DNA from: Paenibacillus melissococcoides
GTDB taxonomy: Bacteria > Bacillota > Bacilli > Paenibacillales > Paenibacillaceae
DNA length: 64,000 nucleotides
Assembly: GCA_944800085.1 (NCBI GenBank)
Contig: CALYLO010000003.1
Location: forward strand, 1 to 64,000
Direction of reading: 5' to 3'
A program made the position numbers and the translations under genes. Below the pieces are notes generated by a model. It worked only from the letters and a program-made list of their open reading frames with translations. It did not search any database and was not told the origin of the DNA. Positions 15,450-25,667 of this stretch are shown one piece after another (position 1 is the first letter of the stretch; every line of letters begins with the position of its first letter).

Positions 15450-16694
15450 TTATTGCTCTGTCGGCTTCACCTTCCTTCTGGGCGTATAGAGTTGGTCGTT
15501 GCGTAGCAGCACATCGACCAGACGCACAAGTTTTCTTGCCGTTAAGACGAGGGCACGTTTGTGTTGATGCTTAGGGACTTCATTGAATTTCTTCCGGTAG
15601 TACTCCCCGAATTCCGGGTCGCGGTTTTTTACCGAGTTGGCAGCTTCAACAAGGTAGTAGCGAAGGAATCGGTTGCCGGAACGAATGCGCTTTGTATCTT
15701 CCGCCTCGAAGGAGCCGGATTGGTGCTTGCGCCACGTCAGACCCGCATACTTGGCCAAGGCGGCTTGATCCGTGAAGCGGTCGATGTCGCCGATCTCGGC
15801 CAGGATGCCTGCGGCATAGACCCGATCAATGCCCGGAATGGAACGGAGGCACTGGCTGCTGGAAATGCCGTCTAAAATGCGCTCAATCGCCTTGTCGAGC
15901 TCTTTAAGCTGACTCTGGATGCTCCGGATCGACTGAATTGAGGTGCCCAGCACCAAATCAATGGAATCCTCGACAACCTTCGAGAGACGGTACGAGGCCC
16001 GAGCCGCCTTTTGAATACAGCGGGCGACGTGTTCGGGATCGGGGAAACGATTTCTCCCCTTGTCCTTGAGATAGTCAGCCAAACGGGCGACATCCATATT
16101 CGCCATCTCATCCAGACTATACTTTTCCGAGAGCATTTCCATGATGGCATGGCCGAACACGGAACTGTCCACCTCCGCGCGAAAAGCATTGCACTTGTAG
16201 AACAGATTTTGCAAAAAGTATTGCTTCTCGCGGGTAAGGTTGTGTACGAGATGGAATCGCATGCGAGTGAGCCGCTGCAAGGCGATGTACTGTTCCTGCA
16301 TCACGATAGTCGTCGTGAGTCTGCCAAAACGCAGGCGGTCTGCAATGATCCAGGCATCGATGCGATCGGTTTTGTCCAGGTCGGCATAAGCGTCTTTGAA
16401 TTTGTTAATCAGCTTCGGATTAATGGTGAACACCTTGGCATTCAATTGTTGAAGGGCCTCATCTTCATGCAAGTACATGGCTGGATGCCAGCTGTAGACG
16501 GATGTGGCTTCAAGCCCGATATGAACCTCAGAGCAGGCTGTCTTGACCGCAGCAGAAATGATGCGATCCCGCAAGTAAGAGGCGCCGTGCAGATTGTTGG
16601 TGGTCTTGAAGGTCTCCAGGGTGTCGCCATCCGATTTCATCAAACAGGCTTCCAGTTCTTCGGAACTGACGTCAATACCGACAAAAAGCTTCAA
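15450..16694 (-). CDS. IS110-family transposase, second copy
   Basis: A 414-residue DEDD transposase identical in amino acids to the copy at 8444-9688 (D8, E62, D110, D113; C-terminal SGNR motif). Silent DNA differences from the other copy are visible, for example GGC-GCC versus GGC-GCT in the HGAS codons and GGG versus GGT in EFGEY. TTG start behind AGGAGG. It runs opposite to hrcA, so the operon is read antisense through it if CIRCE-driven transcription continues. Confidence 0.95.
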   Translation of the reverse strand: MKLFVGIDVSSEELEACLMKSDGDTLETFKTTNNLHGASYLRDRIISAAVKTACSEVHIGLEATSVYSWHPAMYLHEDEALQQLNAKVFTINPKLINKFKDAYADLDKTDRIDAWIIADRLRFGRLTTTIVMQEQYIALQRLTRMRFHLVHNLTREKQYFLQNLFYKCNAFRAEVDSSVFGHAIMEMLSEKYSLDEMANMDVARLADYLKDKGRNRFPDPEHVARCIQKAARASYRLSKVVEDSIDLVLGTSIQSIRSIQSQLKELDKAIERILDGISSSQCLRSIPGIDRVYAAGILAEIGDIDRFTDQAALAKYAGLTWRKHQSGSFEAEDTKRIRSGNRFLRYYLVEAANSVKNRDPEFGEYYRKKFNEVPKHQHKRALVLTARKLVRLVDVLLRNDQLYTPRRKVKPTEQ

Positions 16695-16697
16695 GAG

Positions 16698-16960
16698 AAT
16701 TCCTCCTTTCTATAAGGGATTCAGGGAACGGACTCTCCGGACTGTCTCCGGCGGACTCGCCGATCAATCACCCTCGCATATGAGAACACGCTTCGGTTCA
16801 TGAGCTGCCCCGACGCTGCTACAGTCGGGCATGAGTTGCCGAAGGGAACAGCCAGCGGGTAAGAAGTGCAAGCGAGTACCGGAGAAACAGACTTAAAAAG
16901 TAGATTGGACTACAGGAGGGAGACGAATTTCCCCGAATGGAACCCTAAGTTCCATTGTCC
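16698..16960 (-). ncRNA. Candidate IS110 bridge RNA region, right copy
   Basis: The same noncoding block as in the left copy, in reverse orientation, carrying the CTTCGG/CCGAAG and CCCGAC/GTCGGG nested repeats. Base differences from the left copy fall mainly in presumed loops or keep G-C content (for example one base in the GGCG-N4-CGCC hairpin). RNA expression is an inference from IS110 biology. Confidence 0.33.
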
Positions 16961-17016
16961 AGAGACATTCCGGAAAGTCCAGTCCCCATATTAATTTTCA
17001 ATGTGCAAGCTGGAAA

Positions 17017-17044
17017 TTTTGAAGGCATTCTATGTTCCTATAAA
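17017..17044 (+). promoter_or_regulatory. Possible outward promoter in the IS110 end
   Basis: TTTTGA (17017-17022), 16-base spacer, TATAAA (17039-17044), pointing at hrcA about 60 bases away. The -35 match is poor. If active it would supply CIRCE-independent transcription of the operon. Confidence 0.3.
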
Positions 17045-17101
17045 GGACTGGAAAAAGACTCAAAACTGCCTTCAGGAAATACTATACGAGGAGGGATGCG
17101 C

Positions 17102-18130
17102 ATGTTGACGGAACGCCAGCGTATGATTTTGAATGCCATCATTGATGATTACATCCGTTCTGCGGAGCCTGTCGGATCTCGCAGCATATCGAAGCGGGGC
17201 GACGTGAATTTCAGCCCGGCCACGATTCGCAACGAGATGGCCGATCTGGAAGAGCTCGGTTATCTGGAGCAGCCGCATACGTCAGCAGGGCGCATTCCAT
17301 CTCATAAAGGGTACCGTTATTATGTCGATCATCTCGTTCGCCTTGATCGTCTGTCCAGCGAAGATGTCACGCGGTTGAAATCCGCCTTCGCGGAGAAGAT
17401 AACAGCAATGGAAGAGATTGTGCAGCATACGGCATCGATTTTGTCTCAATTGACCAATTATACGTCAATCGCGCTGGGGCCGGAAGTTTTCGACGCCTCG
17501 CTTCGTCATTTTCAGCTTCTGCCGCTGAACGAGAATACGGGGGTCGCGATTGTCGTGACAAGCACAGGCCATGTCGAGAACAAGACGGTGACGCTGCCTG
17601 AGGGCGTCTCCGCCTCCGAACTGGAGACCGTGGTCAACCTGCTGAACGCGAAGCTTGTCGGCGTTCCTCTATATAAGCTGCGCTCGCGGCTGTATAGCGA
17701 AATTGGATACGAAATGAACCAATATGTATCGCATGTCCAGGAGCTGATGGCTCTCGTGGAAGGCGTTTTGGCCGACAATAGCGATCATCGGCAAGTCTAC
17801 TTGAGCGGGGCGACCAACATGCTGACTCAGCCGGAATTCCAGGATGTCGACAAGATCAAGACGATCTGGGAGCTGCTCGAGGAGACGCCGGCCCTGATCA
17901 AGGTCGTGGGCTCCGCCCCTTCCGGCATCCAGGTCCGCATCGGCCAAGAGAATGCGCATGCCGCGATTACGAACTGCAGCATGATTACCGCAACCTATTC
18001 GGTCGACGGACAGACGCTGGGTACGGTCGGTATCCTGGGGCCGACCCGGATGGAGTATGCGAAGGTCATCACGCTGATGAACCATCTGTCCGGCCAAATG
18101 GCGTTATTCATGCAGCAATGGTATAAATAA
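17102..18130 (+). CDS. hrcA: HrcA heat-inducible transcription repressor
   Basis: A 342-residue protein. ATG 17102 is preferred over ATG 17096 because GAGGAGGG (17088-17095) is six bases before it and abuts the other; the open frame reaching back to 16955 is IS sequence. The N-terminal winged helix (LTERQRMILNAIIDDYIRS, VGSRSISKR, SPATIRNEMADLEELGYLEQPHTSAGRIPS) is the HrcA signature. The C-terminal GAF-like region includes IVVTSTGHVENKTV and GPTRMEYAKVI. HrcA represses operons with CIRCE; here its own CIRCE site is displaced by the IS110 insertion. Confidence 0.95.
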   Translation: MLTERQRMILNAIIDDYIRSAEPVGSRSISKRGDVNFSPATIRNEMADLEELGYLEQPHTSAGRIPSHKGYRYYVDHLVRLDRLSSEDVTRLKSAFAEKITAMEEIVQHTASILSQLTNYTSIALGPEVFDASLRHFQLLPLNENTGVAIVVTSTGHVENKTVTLPEGVSASELETVVNLLNAKLVGVPLYKLRSRLYSEIGYEMNQYVSHVQELMALVEGVLADNSDHRQVYLSGATNMLTQPEFQDVDKIKTIWELLEETPALIKVVGSAPSGIQVRIGQENAHAAITNCSMITATYSVDGQTLGTVGILGPTRMEYAKVITLMNHLSGQMALFMQQWYK

Positions 18131-18147
18131 TCGGGAGGGGGCGGCTT

Positions 18148-19722
18148 GTGACTCAAGGACAAGGACAAGTACAGGAGACCGATGAGCGCTATGCGACGCT
18201 CCTGAATAATGCCAATGCCGTCCGGGCGCTCGCCTCGGCTGTCGAGGGCACGCTTGGCCCGAAGGGGCTGGACGTCATGCTGGTCGGCGCGAATGGCGAC
18301 GTCGTCATTACCAATGACGGCGTCACCATTTTGGAGAAAATGGATGTGAGCCATCCGGCAGCCCGGCTGCTCATCCAGGTGGCGCGCGCCCAGCAGAGCG
18401 AGGTCGGCGACGGCACGACGACGGCGACGGTACTGGCCGGCGCGTTGGTGCAGGAAGGCGTGGCCCAGGTGACGAGAGGCGTCCCCGCGGCGAAAGTCGT
18501 GACCGGGATGCTCGAGGGCATCCGCGTCGCGGCCGGCCGGCTGGCGGAACGCGCGCTTCGGCTCGACGGCTGGGACGACCCGAAGCTGCACCGAGCGGTA
18601 TATATCGCGGGCCGGGAGCAGAGCGACATCGTCCGCCTCGTGCTGGAGGCGGGACAGGCGGTAGGCTGGGAGCAGCTGCAGGATCCGGCCTACCGGCTCG
18701 CCGAGCAGATTGTCGCGCACGAGAAGGCGGGCAATGAATGGTTCCACGGCGTGCTCCTGAAGCAGAAGCCGCTGCAGCGGGATTGGCTGCGGGAGCGGGC
18801 CGGCTGCCGGGTCCTCATCCTGCAGGATGCGCTCGAACCGGACACGCTCGACGAGCAGCTGCTGACGACCGAAGCCGGCTTCCAGCAGTATATGGCTCAC
18901 CGCTCGGCATTCATGGAGCGGCTGCAGCGTCTTCACGAGCTGGGGGTCGGCTTCCTTGTGCTGGAGCGAGGGCTTCATCCGGAAGCGGAGCAATTTTGCC
19001 TCGACCATGATATGATGGTCGTGCAGCGTGTCAGCCGCGAAGATATTATGCGCGTCTGCCGCCTTACGGGCGGCAAGCCGCTGAAGCGGGCCGCCCTGGC
19101 CAAGGATGCGGCGGTGCTGGAGCCGCTGCTCGGCCGCACCGCCTGCGTGCGCTACGATGAGCGCCTGGAGCGCGTGCGGTTGTACGCCCCGCAGGCGGCC
19201 CTCAGCTCGGGCGGCACGACGGAGCCGGCGGGCATGCGCCGCGCGCAGGTGACGCTCATCGTGGGCGCGAGCACGCGCGAGGTCGTGGGCGAGCGGGCGC
19301 GCATCGCCCAGGATGCCGCGGCGGCGCTGCAAGCCGCGATCCAGAGCGGCGTCCTGCCGGGCGGCGGCACGACGGAGCTGGCGCTCTCTTACATGCTGGA
19401 GCGCTACCGGGAGACCGTCCGCGGCATGGAAGCCTTCGGCGTGGCCGCGGTGGCGCAGGCGCTGCGCAAGCCGATGGCCCAGATTGTGCTGAACGCCGGC
19501 TTCAATCCGCTGGAGAAGCTGGAGGAAGCGCGGGCGGCACAGACCGCGTCGGCATCCGATGCCATCGGCATTGACTGTGACAGCGGGGCGCTGCTGGATT
19601 ATGTCGAGGCTGGCATCGTCGACCCGGCCGCCGTGAAGCTCCATGCGCTGCGGGCGGCCGGCGAAGTGGCCGCCGCCGTGCTGCGGATTCACACGGTCAT
19701 TAAGATGAAGCCGGAAGCGTAA
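18148..19722 (+). CDS. Group III chaperonin (thermosome-like, bacterial)
   Basis: A 524-residue chaperonin starting GTG behind GGGAGGGGG, 17 bases after hrcA. It is not GroEL: motifs are of the archaeal/CCT type, such as GPKGLDVML (37-45), VVITNDGVTILEKM (52-65), the nucleotide-site GDGTTTATVLAG (87-98, D88) and PGGGTTELALS (about 404-414), and the C-terminal EAGIVDPAAVKLHALRAAGEVAAAVL. Group III chaperonins, first described in Carboxydothermus and a few other Firmicutes, lie within the dnaK operon exactly here. They fold proteins with ATP and without GroES. The protein is full length with no broken motif. An independent GroESL would be expected elsewhere. Confidence 0.88.
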   Translation: MTQGQGQVQETDERYATLLNNANAVRALASAVEGTLGPKGLDVMLVGANGDVVITNDGVTILEKMDVSHPAARLLIQVARAQQSEVGDGTTTATVLAGALVQEGVAQVTRGVPAAKVVTGMLEGIRVAAGRLAERALRLDGWDDPKLHRAVYIAGREQSDIVRLVLEAGQAVGWEQLQDPAYRLAEQIVAHEKAGNEWFHGVLLKQKPLQRDWLRERAGCRVLILQDALEPDTLDEQLLTTEAGFQQYMAHRSAFMERLQRLHELGVGFLVLERGLHPEAEQFCLDHDMMVVQRVSREDIMRVCRLTGGKPLKRAALAKDAAVLEPLLGRTACVRYDERLERVRLYAPQAALSSGGTTEPAGMRRAQVTLIVGASTREVVGERARIAQDAAAALQAAIQSGVLPGGGTTELALSYMLERYRETVRGMEAFGVAAVAQALRKPMAQIVLNAGFNPLEKLEEARAAQTASASDAIGIDCDSGALLDYVEAGIVDPAAVKLHALRAAGEVAAAVLRIHTVIKMKPEA

Positions 19723-19781
19723 GGCTCCGGCTTCCCGGAGCAGGAAGATAGAAGCTTGACTACATAAGGGAGGTGCAAGGA

Positions 19782-20375
19782 TTGAACCCGGAACAAGAAG
19801 AGAAGATCGACAGGAACGATCAGGTGGACTCGGAGGCTGTGGAAGCAGCCGACGTTGAACATAAGCAGGAGGCCGAGGAGGCATCCGAAGCAGAAGGCAA
19901 GGCAGCGGAGGAAGCACAGGGAGAGCCGGCAGAGCTGAAGGAGGCCCGCGCGCAAGCCGAGGAGCTGCAGCAGCGCCTGCTCCGCGCCCAGGCGGATTTC
20001 GATAATTTCCGCCGCCGCACGGTGAAGGAGAAGGAGGAACTGGCTCAGTACGCATCGTCCAAGCTGGTGACCCAACTGCTGCCGGTGCTCGACAACTTCG
20101 AGCGCGCCTTGGCCGCAGCCCAGACGGGCAGCGAAGAGCAATCGTTCGTCAAAGGCGTGGACATGATCTTCCGCCAATTCATGCAGGTGCTGGAGCAGGA
20201 AGGCGTGAAGGCGATGAACGCCGTGGGCGAGCCGTTCAACCCGGAATTCCATCAGGCGATTATGCAGGTGGAGTCGGAAGAGCATGAGGAAGGCATCGTC
20301 GTGGAAGAAGTCCAAAAGGGCTACATGCTCAAGGATAGGGTGCTTCGCCCGGCGATGGTCAAGGTAAGCGGCTAA
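19782..20375 (+). CDS. grpE: GrpE nucleotide exchange factor
   Basis: A 197-residue protein from TTG 19782, six bases after AGGGAGGTG; an in-frame GTG at 19773 lies inside that SD. The first ~60 residues are acidic and disordered (QEEKIDRNDQVDSEAVEAAD). They are followed by the long dimer helix (LRAQADFDNFRRRTVKEKEEL) and the beta domain with GEPFNPEFHQAIMQVES and GYMLKDRVLRPAMVKVS. It releases ADP from DnaK. It lies third in the operon between the chaperonin gene and dnaK. Confidence 0.95.
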   Translation: MNPEQEEKIDRNDQVDSEAVEAADVEHKQEAEEASEAEGKAAEEAQGEPAELKEARAQAEELQQRLLRAQADFDNFRRRTVKEKEELAQYASSKLVTQLLPVLDNFERALAAAQTGSEEQSFVKGVDMIFRQFMQVLEQEGVKAMNAVGEPFNPEFHQAIMQVESEEHEEGIVVEEVQKGYMLKDRVLRPAMVKVSG

Positions 20376-20423
20376 GAGATGGCGGTCACATGCTATCCGC
20401 TTGGTTAATATGAAATAGATTGA

Positions 20424-22286
<1,863 letters not shown>

Positions 22287-22295
22287 GCGCGGATG

Positions 22296-22340
22296 GACAG
22301 GGTCAAAGCCGGGTTTCGCCCGGCTTTGGCTTTGCCTGTT
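22296..22340 (+). other. Stable hairpin between dnaK and dnaJ
   Basis: CAAAGCCGGG pairs with CCCGGCTTTG around TTTCG. No U-tract follows, so it is more likely an mRNA stability or processing element than a terminator. Confidence 0.5.
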
Positions 22341-22471
22341 TACAATGAAGAATGCGGAACGGCATGGCGTTTGCGCCATGCGGCACCTGTCCGGCGGCGC
22401 GTCCCCTTCCGCAGGTTACGGCGGGACGGGGACGGAACACCGGGCTTTTAAGTTGCAATGGGGGTGGAAGA

Positions 22472-23596
22472 GTGGCGCAAAAGCGAGATTATTATGAAGT
22501 GCTCGGCGTAAGCAAAGGGGCTAGCGAGGATGAAATCAAAAAAGCCTACCGGAAGCTTGCGCGTGAATATCACCCTGACGTGAACAAGGCAGCGGACGCG
22601 GAAGAGAAGTTCAAGGAAGTGAAGGAAGCGTACGATGTGCTTGGCGACGATCAGAAGCGGGCGATGTATGACCAGTACGGGCATGTAGATCCGAATCAAG
22701 GCATGGGCGGAGGCGGGTTCTCCGGCGATTTCGGCGGATTCGGCGACATATTCGATATGTTCTTCGGCGGAGGAGGACGCACACGCGATCCGAATGCGCC
22801 GCAGCGAGGCAGCGATCTGCAGTATACGATGCAGATTGAATTCAAGGAAGCCGTCTTCGGCAAAGAGACGGATATTACGATTCCGCGGACAGAGCAATGC
22901 GACACCTGCTTCGGAACCGGGGCCAAGCCTGGCACGAAGCCGGATACCTGCTCGGCCTGCCGCGGAACGGGACAGCAGGAAGTCGTGCAAAATACGGCGT
23001 TCGGCCGTATGGTCAACCGGCGCACTTGTACGGTATGTCAAGGCAAGGGAAAGATTATCCGCGAGAAATGCGGCACCTGCCATGGCAATGGAACCGTGAA
23101 AAAGCAGCGCGTCATTCATGTGCGCATTCCGGCAGGGGTAGACGATGGCGCCCAACTGCGCATGAGCGGAGAAGGCGAGAGCGGATTGCGCGGCGGTCCG
23201 AACGGCGACTTGTACATTGTCATTCGCGTGAAGCCGCATGAATTTTTCGAGCGCGACGGCGACGACATCTACTGCGAGGTGCCGCTCACCTTTGCGCAGG
23301 CGGCGCTGGGCGACGAGATTGAAATCCCGACGCTGACCGAGAAGGTCAAGCTCAAAATTCCGGCCGGCACGCAGACAGGGACCTTCTTCCGGCTGCGCGG
23401 CAAAGGCGTTCCGCGCCTCCGGGGCCACGGTCAAGGCGATCAGCATGTCAAGGTGGTCATCGTGACGCCGACGAAGCTGAATGACGAACAGAAGGAGCTG
23501 CTCCGGCAGTTCGCGGCCAGCGGCGGCGAGCAGACGCACGGCGGGCACGAGGAGACGTTCTTCGATCGGATGAAGCGGGCGTTCCGGGGAGACTAG
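22472..23596 (+). CDS. dnaJ: DnaJ (Hsp40) co-chaperone
   Basis: A 374-residue protein starting at GTG 22472 ([14 protein letters not shown]); the frame is open 40 codons further upstream but that part has no DnaJ features. J-domain with HPD in YHPDVN (about 34), a Gly/Phe-rich linker ([24 protein letters not shown]), four CXXCXGXG zinc repeats ([32 protein letters not shown]) and the C-terminal substrate domains. It delivers clients to DnaK and stimulates its ATPase. Confidence 0.97.
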   Translation: MAQKRDYYEVLGVSKGASEDEIKKAYRKLAREYHPDVNKAADAEEKFKEVKEAYDVLGDDQKRAMYDQYGHVDPNQGMGGGGFSGDFGGFGDIFDMFFGGGGRTRDPNAPQRGSDLQYTMQIEFKEAVFGKETDITIPRTEQCDTCFGTGAKPGTKPDTCSACRGTGQQEVVQNTAFGRMVNRRTCTVCQGKGKIIREKCGTCHGNGTVKKQRVIHVRIPAGVDDGAQLRMSGEGESGLRGGPNGDLYIVIRVKPHEFFERDGDDIYCEVPLTFAQAALGDEIEIPTLTEKVKLKIPAGTQTGTFFRLRGKGVPRLRGHGQGDQHVKVVIVTPTKLNDEQKELLRQFAASGGEQTHGGHEETFFDRMKRAFRGD

Positions 23597-23678
23597 ACCC
23601 CGGCCCCTCTTGATCACATGGTCCATATTTTTCCTCATCCAAATATAAGTTCATCCTATCGGTCGGAGATACGGATCA

Positions 23679-23731
23679 GGACCACAACGGCGCATAGAGG
23701 ACACTCTATGCGATGGTTGTGGTCCTTTTTT
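23679..23731 (+). terminator. Strong terminator of the hrcA-dnaJ operon
   Basis: GGACCACAAC and GCGCATAGAG pair with CTCTATGCG and GTTGTGGTCC, a stem of about 20 base pairs, followed by TTTTTT. Confidence 0.92.
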
Positions 23732-23779
23732 GCCATCAGAGACCACTGGCTACCGGCGCCAGGAGAATGGCCTGTACGG

Positions 23780-23796
23780 TTTACATTCCGTTTACA
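23780..23796 (+). promoter_or_regulatory. Direct repeat TTTACA-N5-TTTACA, candidate response-regulator box
   Basis: TTTACA at 23780 and 23791 are spaced 11 bases apart (N5 = TTCCG), the helical-turn spacing recognised by OmpR/PhoP-family regulators. The site is 59 bases before the exporter start and the operon encodes such a regulator, suggesting autoregulation. Confidence 0.45.
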
Positions 23797-23854
23797 TTCG
23801 TCATCTATGATGGACTCCATAGCTTAGTTGGTGTGTAAAGAAGGAGCGGATGTA

Positions 23855-25624
23855 ATGAGAAACGAATTCGATCAGACGAAAGGCTCGTTAGGCAATTGGA
23901 GGCAATTTCTGAATCTCATAAATGAGACCAAGCCGTCCAGGCTCATGTTATTCGTCGCTTTGCTGATGAGCATCGGCGGGGCGGCCGTATCGCTTGTCAT
24001 TCCGATGTTCACCAAGGGGATGGTCGACAACTTCGCCATGTCGCAGCTGGATACGATGCAGATTGCGGCGTTGGCGATCGCGTTCATTGTCCAGACGGTG
24101 GCCGCCGGCTTGTCCATCTATATGCTCAATCTTATCGGACAACGCGTCGTCGCCGTCTTGCGAGACCGGCTGTGGAAGAAGATGCTGGTGCTCCCGGTGT
24201 CCTACTATGACCAGAACAAGACGGGCGAGACGGTCAGCCGCATAACGAATGACACGGGGATTGTAAAAGGATTCATAACGGAGCATCTGTCGAGCTTCTT
24301 CACCGGCATCATCTCTGTCATTGGCTCGCTCATTGTATTGTTGTATCTTGATTGGCAAATGACGGTCATTATGCTCCTCGTGATACCGCTCGCCGCCTTG
24401 GTGCTGTTCCCGCTTGGCAAGCAAATGTTCAATATATCCAAAGGACTGCAGGATGAGACGGCTTCCTTCACGGCCGTATTAAGTCAAGTGCTGTCGGGAA
24501 TTCGATTGGTGAAAGCATCCAATGCCGAAGCGAGGGAATACGAGAACGGGCGCAAGGCCATTACTCGTCTGCTTCGCTTCGGCATTAAGGAAGGCGTCGT
24601 GCAGGCGTTGATTTCGCCCATTATCTCGTTCGTGCTAATGGTGCTGCTGGTCGTCATTATTGGCTACGGCGGCATGCGCGTATCGTCAGGGGCGCTGACC
24701 GCAGGCGAGCTGGTCGCCTTCATTTTGTACCTGATTCAGATTGTGATGCCGATGAGCCAGTTGTCCATGTTTTTCACGCAGCTCCAGAAGGCGATTGGAG
24801 CAACCGGCCATATGATTGCGATTTTACAGGCGCCGGAAGAAGAGCCTATGCATGGGAAAGAGGCCGGGCAGGCGAATTTACCGATTCATGCGGAGCATGT
24901 GCACTTTGCATATGCCGAAGGAGAGCCTATACTTGAAGACGTAAGCTTCACTATCAGTCCGGGCAAGGTAACGGCTATTGTCGGGCCTAGCGGGAGCGGC
25001 AAGACGACGCTGTTCTCCCTCTTCGAGCGCTTCTACCTGCCGACCTCCGGTGTCATCAAGCTGGGGAAGGAAGACATTAATGACTTCTCGCTGCATTCCT
25101 GGCGCGCTCTGATTGGTTATGTGTCGCAAGAGAGTCCGCTGATTGACGGGACGATTCGGGACAATATTTGTTATGGGATGAATCGGGATGTGACGGAAGA
25201 GGATCTGAAGCAGGCGGCCGCAATGGCTTATGCGGACGGCTTCATTGAAGAGCTGACCGACGGATACGATACGGAAGTGGGCGAGCGCGGCATGAAGCTG
25301 TCAGGCGGACAGCGCCAGCGGATTGCTATCGCGCGGGCGCTGCTTCGCAATCCGCGCATCCTGATGCTGGACGAGGCGACGTCGAGCTTGGACAGCAAGT
25401 CCGAGATTGTCGTTCAGAAGGCGCTGAACAATCTGATGAAGGGACGGACGACGCTGGTCATTGCCCACCGGCTGTCTACTGTCGTAGACGCGGATCAGAT
25501 TCTGTTCATCGACAAAGGCAAGCTGACAGGATGCGGCACGCATGAACAATTGCTGGAGAGCCATTCCATGTATCGGGAGTTCGCAATGCAGCAGCTTAAA
25601 ATTCAGGAACAGTACGGAGCTTAG
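23855..25624 (+). CDS. ABC exporter, fused permease-ATPase (MsbA/BmrA-like)
   Basis: A 589-residue half-transporter. ATG 23855 has AAGGAG upstream; an earlier in-frame GTG does not. About six membrane helices fill residues ~30-310 (LMLFVALLMSIGGAAVSLVIP, ISFVLMVLLVVIIGYGGM). The ATPase domain has Walker A GPSGSGKTT (about 381-389), Q-loop SQESP, signature LSGGQRQRIAIARAL, Walker B ILMLDEATSSLD and the switch His in AHRLS. It probably works as a homodimer exporting a drug, peptide or lipid. It is followed in the same direction by a two-component system that probably controls it. Confidence 0.88.
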   Translation: MRNEFDQTKGSLGNWRQFLNLINETKPSRLMLFVALLMSIGGAAVSLVIPMFTKGMVDNFAMSQLDTMQIAALAIAFIVQTVAAGLSIYMLNLIGQRVVAVLRDRLWKKMLVLPVSYYDQNKTGETVSRITNDTGIVKGFITEHLSSFFTGIISVIGSLIVLLYLDWQMTVIMLLVIPLAALVLFPLGKQMFNISKGLQDETASFTAVLSQVLSGIRLVKASNAEAREYENGRKAITRLLRFGIKEGVVQALISPIISFVLMVLLVVIIGYGGMRVSSGALTAGELVAFILYLIQIVMPMSQLSMFFTQLQKAIGATGHMIAILQAPEEEPMHGKEAGQANLPIHAEHVHFAYAEGEPILEDVSFTISPGKVTAIVGPSGSGKTTLFSLFERFYLPTSGVIKLGKEDINDFSLHSWRALIGYVSQESPLIDGTIRDNICYGMNRDVTEEDLKQAAAMAYADGFIEELTDGYDTEVGERGMKLSGGQRQRIAIARALLRNPRILMLDEATSSLDSKSEIVVQKALNNLMKGRTTLVIAHRLSTVVDADQILFIDKGKLTGCGTHEQLLESHSMYREFAMQQLKIQEQYGA

Positions 25625-25667
25625 AGCGATAACGCGCCCAACGGCGAGAAAGGCGGTATTGTGCAGG

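Larger units (their letters stand above)
15279..17095 (-). mobile_element. IS110-family insertion sequence, right copy, inserted between CIRCE and hrcA
   Basis: The inverted counterpart of 8043-9859: same length (1817), few base differences, transposase on the minus strand. It begins at AAGTCCAGC (15279), 20 bases beyond CIRCE, and its match to the other copy ends at the GAGGAGGG that serves as the hrcA ribosome-binding site (17088-17095). It therefore separates the heat-shock promoter from the operon. Confidence 0.88.

Noticed and set aside
16955..17101. N-terminal extension of hrcA, identical to the start of the lipoprotein reading frame at 8183
   Set aside because: Both extensions are the end of the same IS110 element read in frame; neither shows coding features and good SD-start pairs lie downstream.
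18148..19722. Annotation as a second GroEL
   Set aside because: Motifs such as TNDGVTILEKM with GDGTTTATVLAG and the C-terminal region are thermosome-like, and the gene lies in the dnaK operon without groES.
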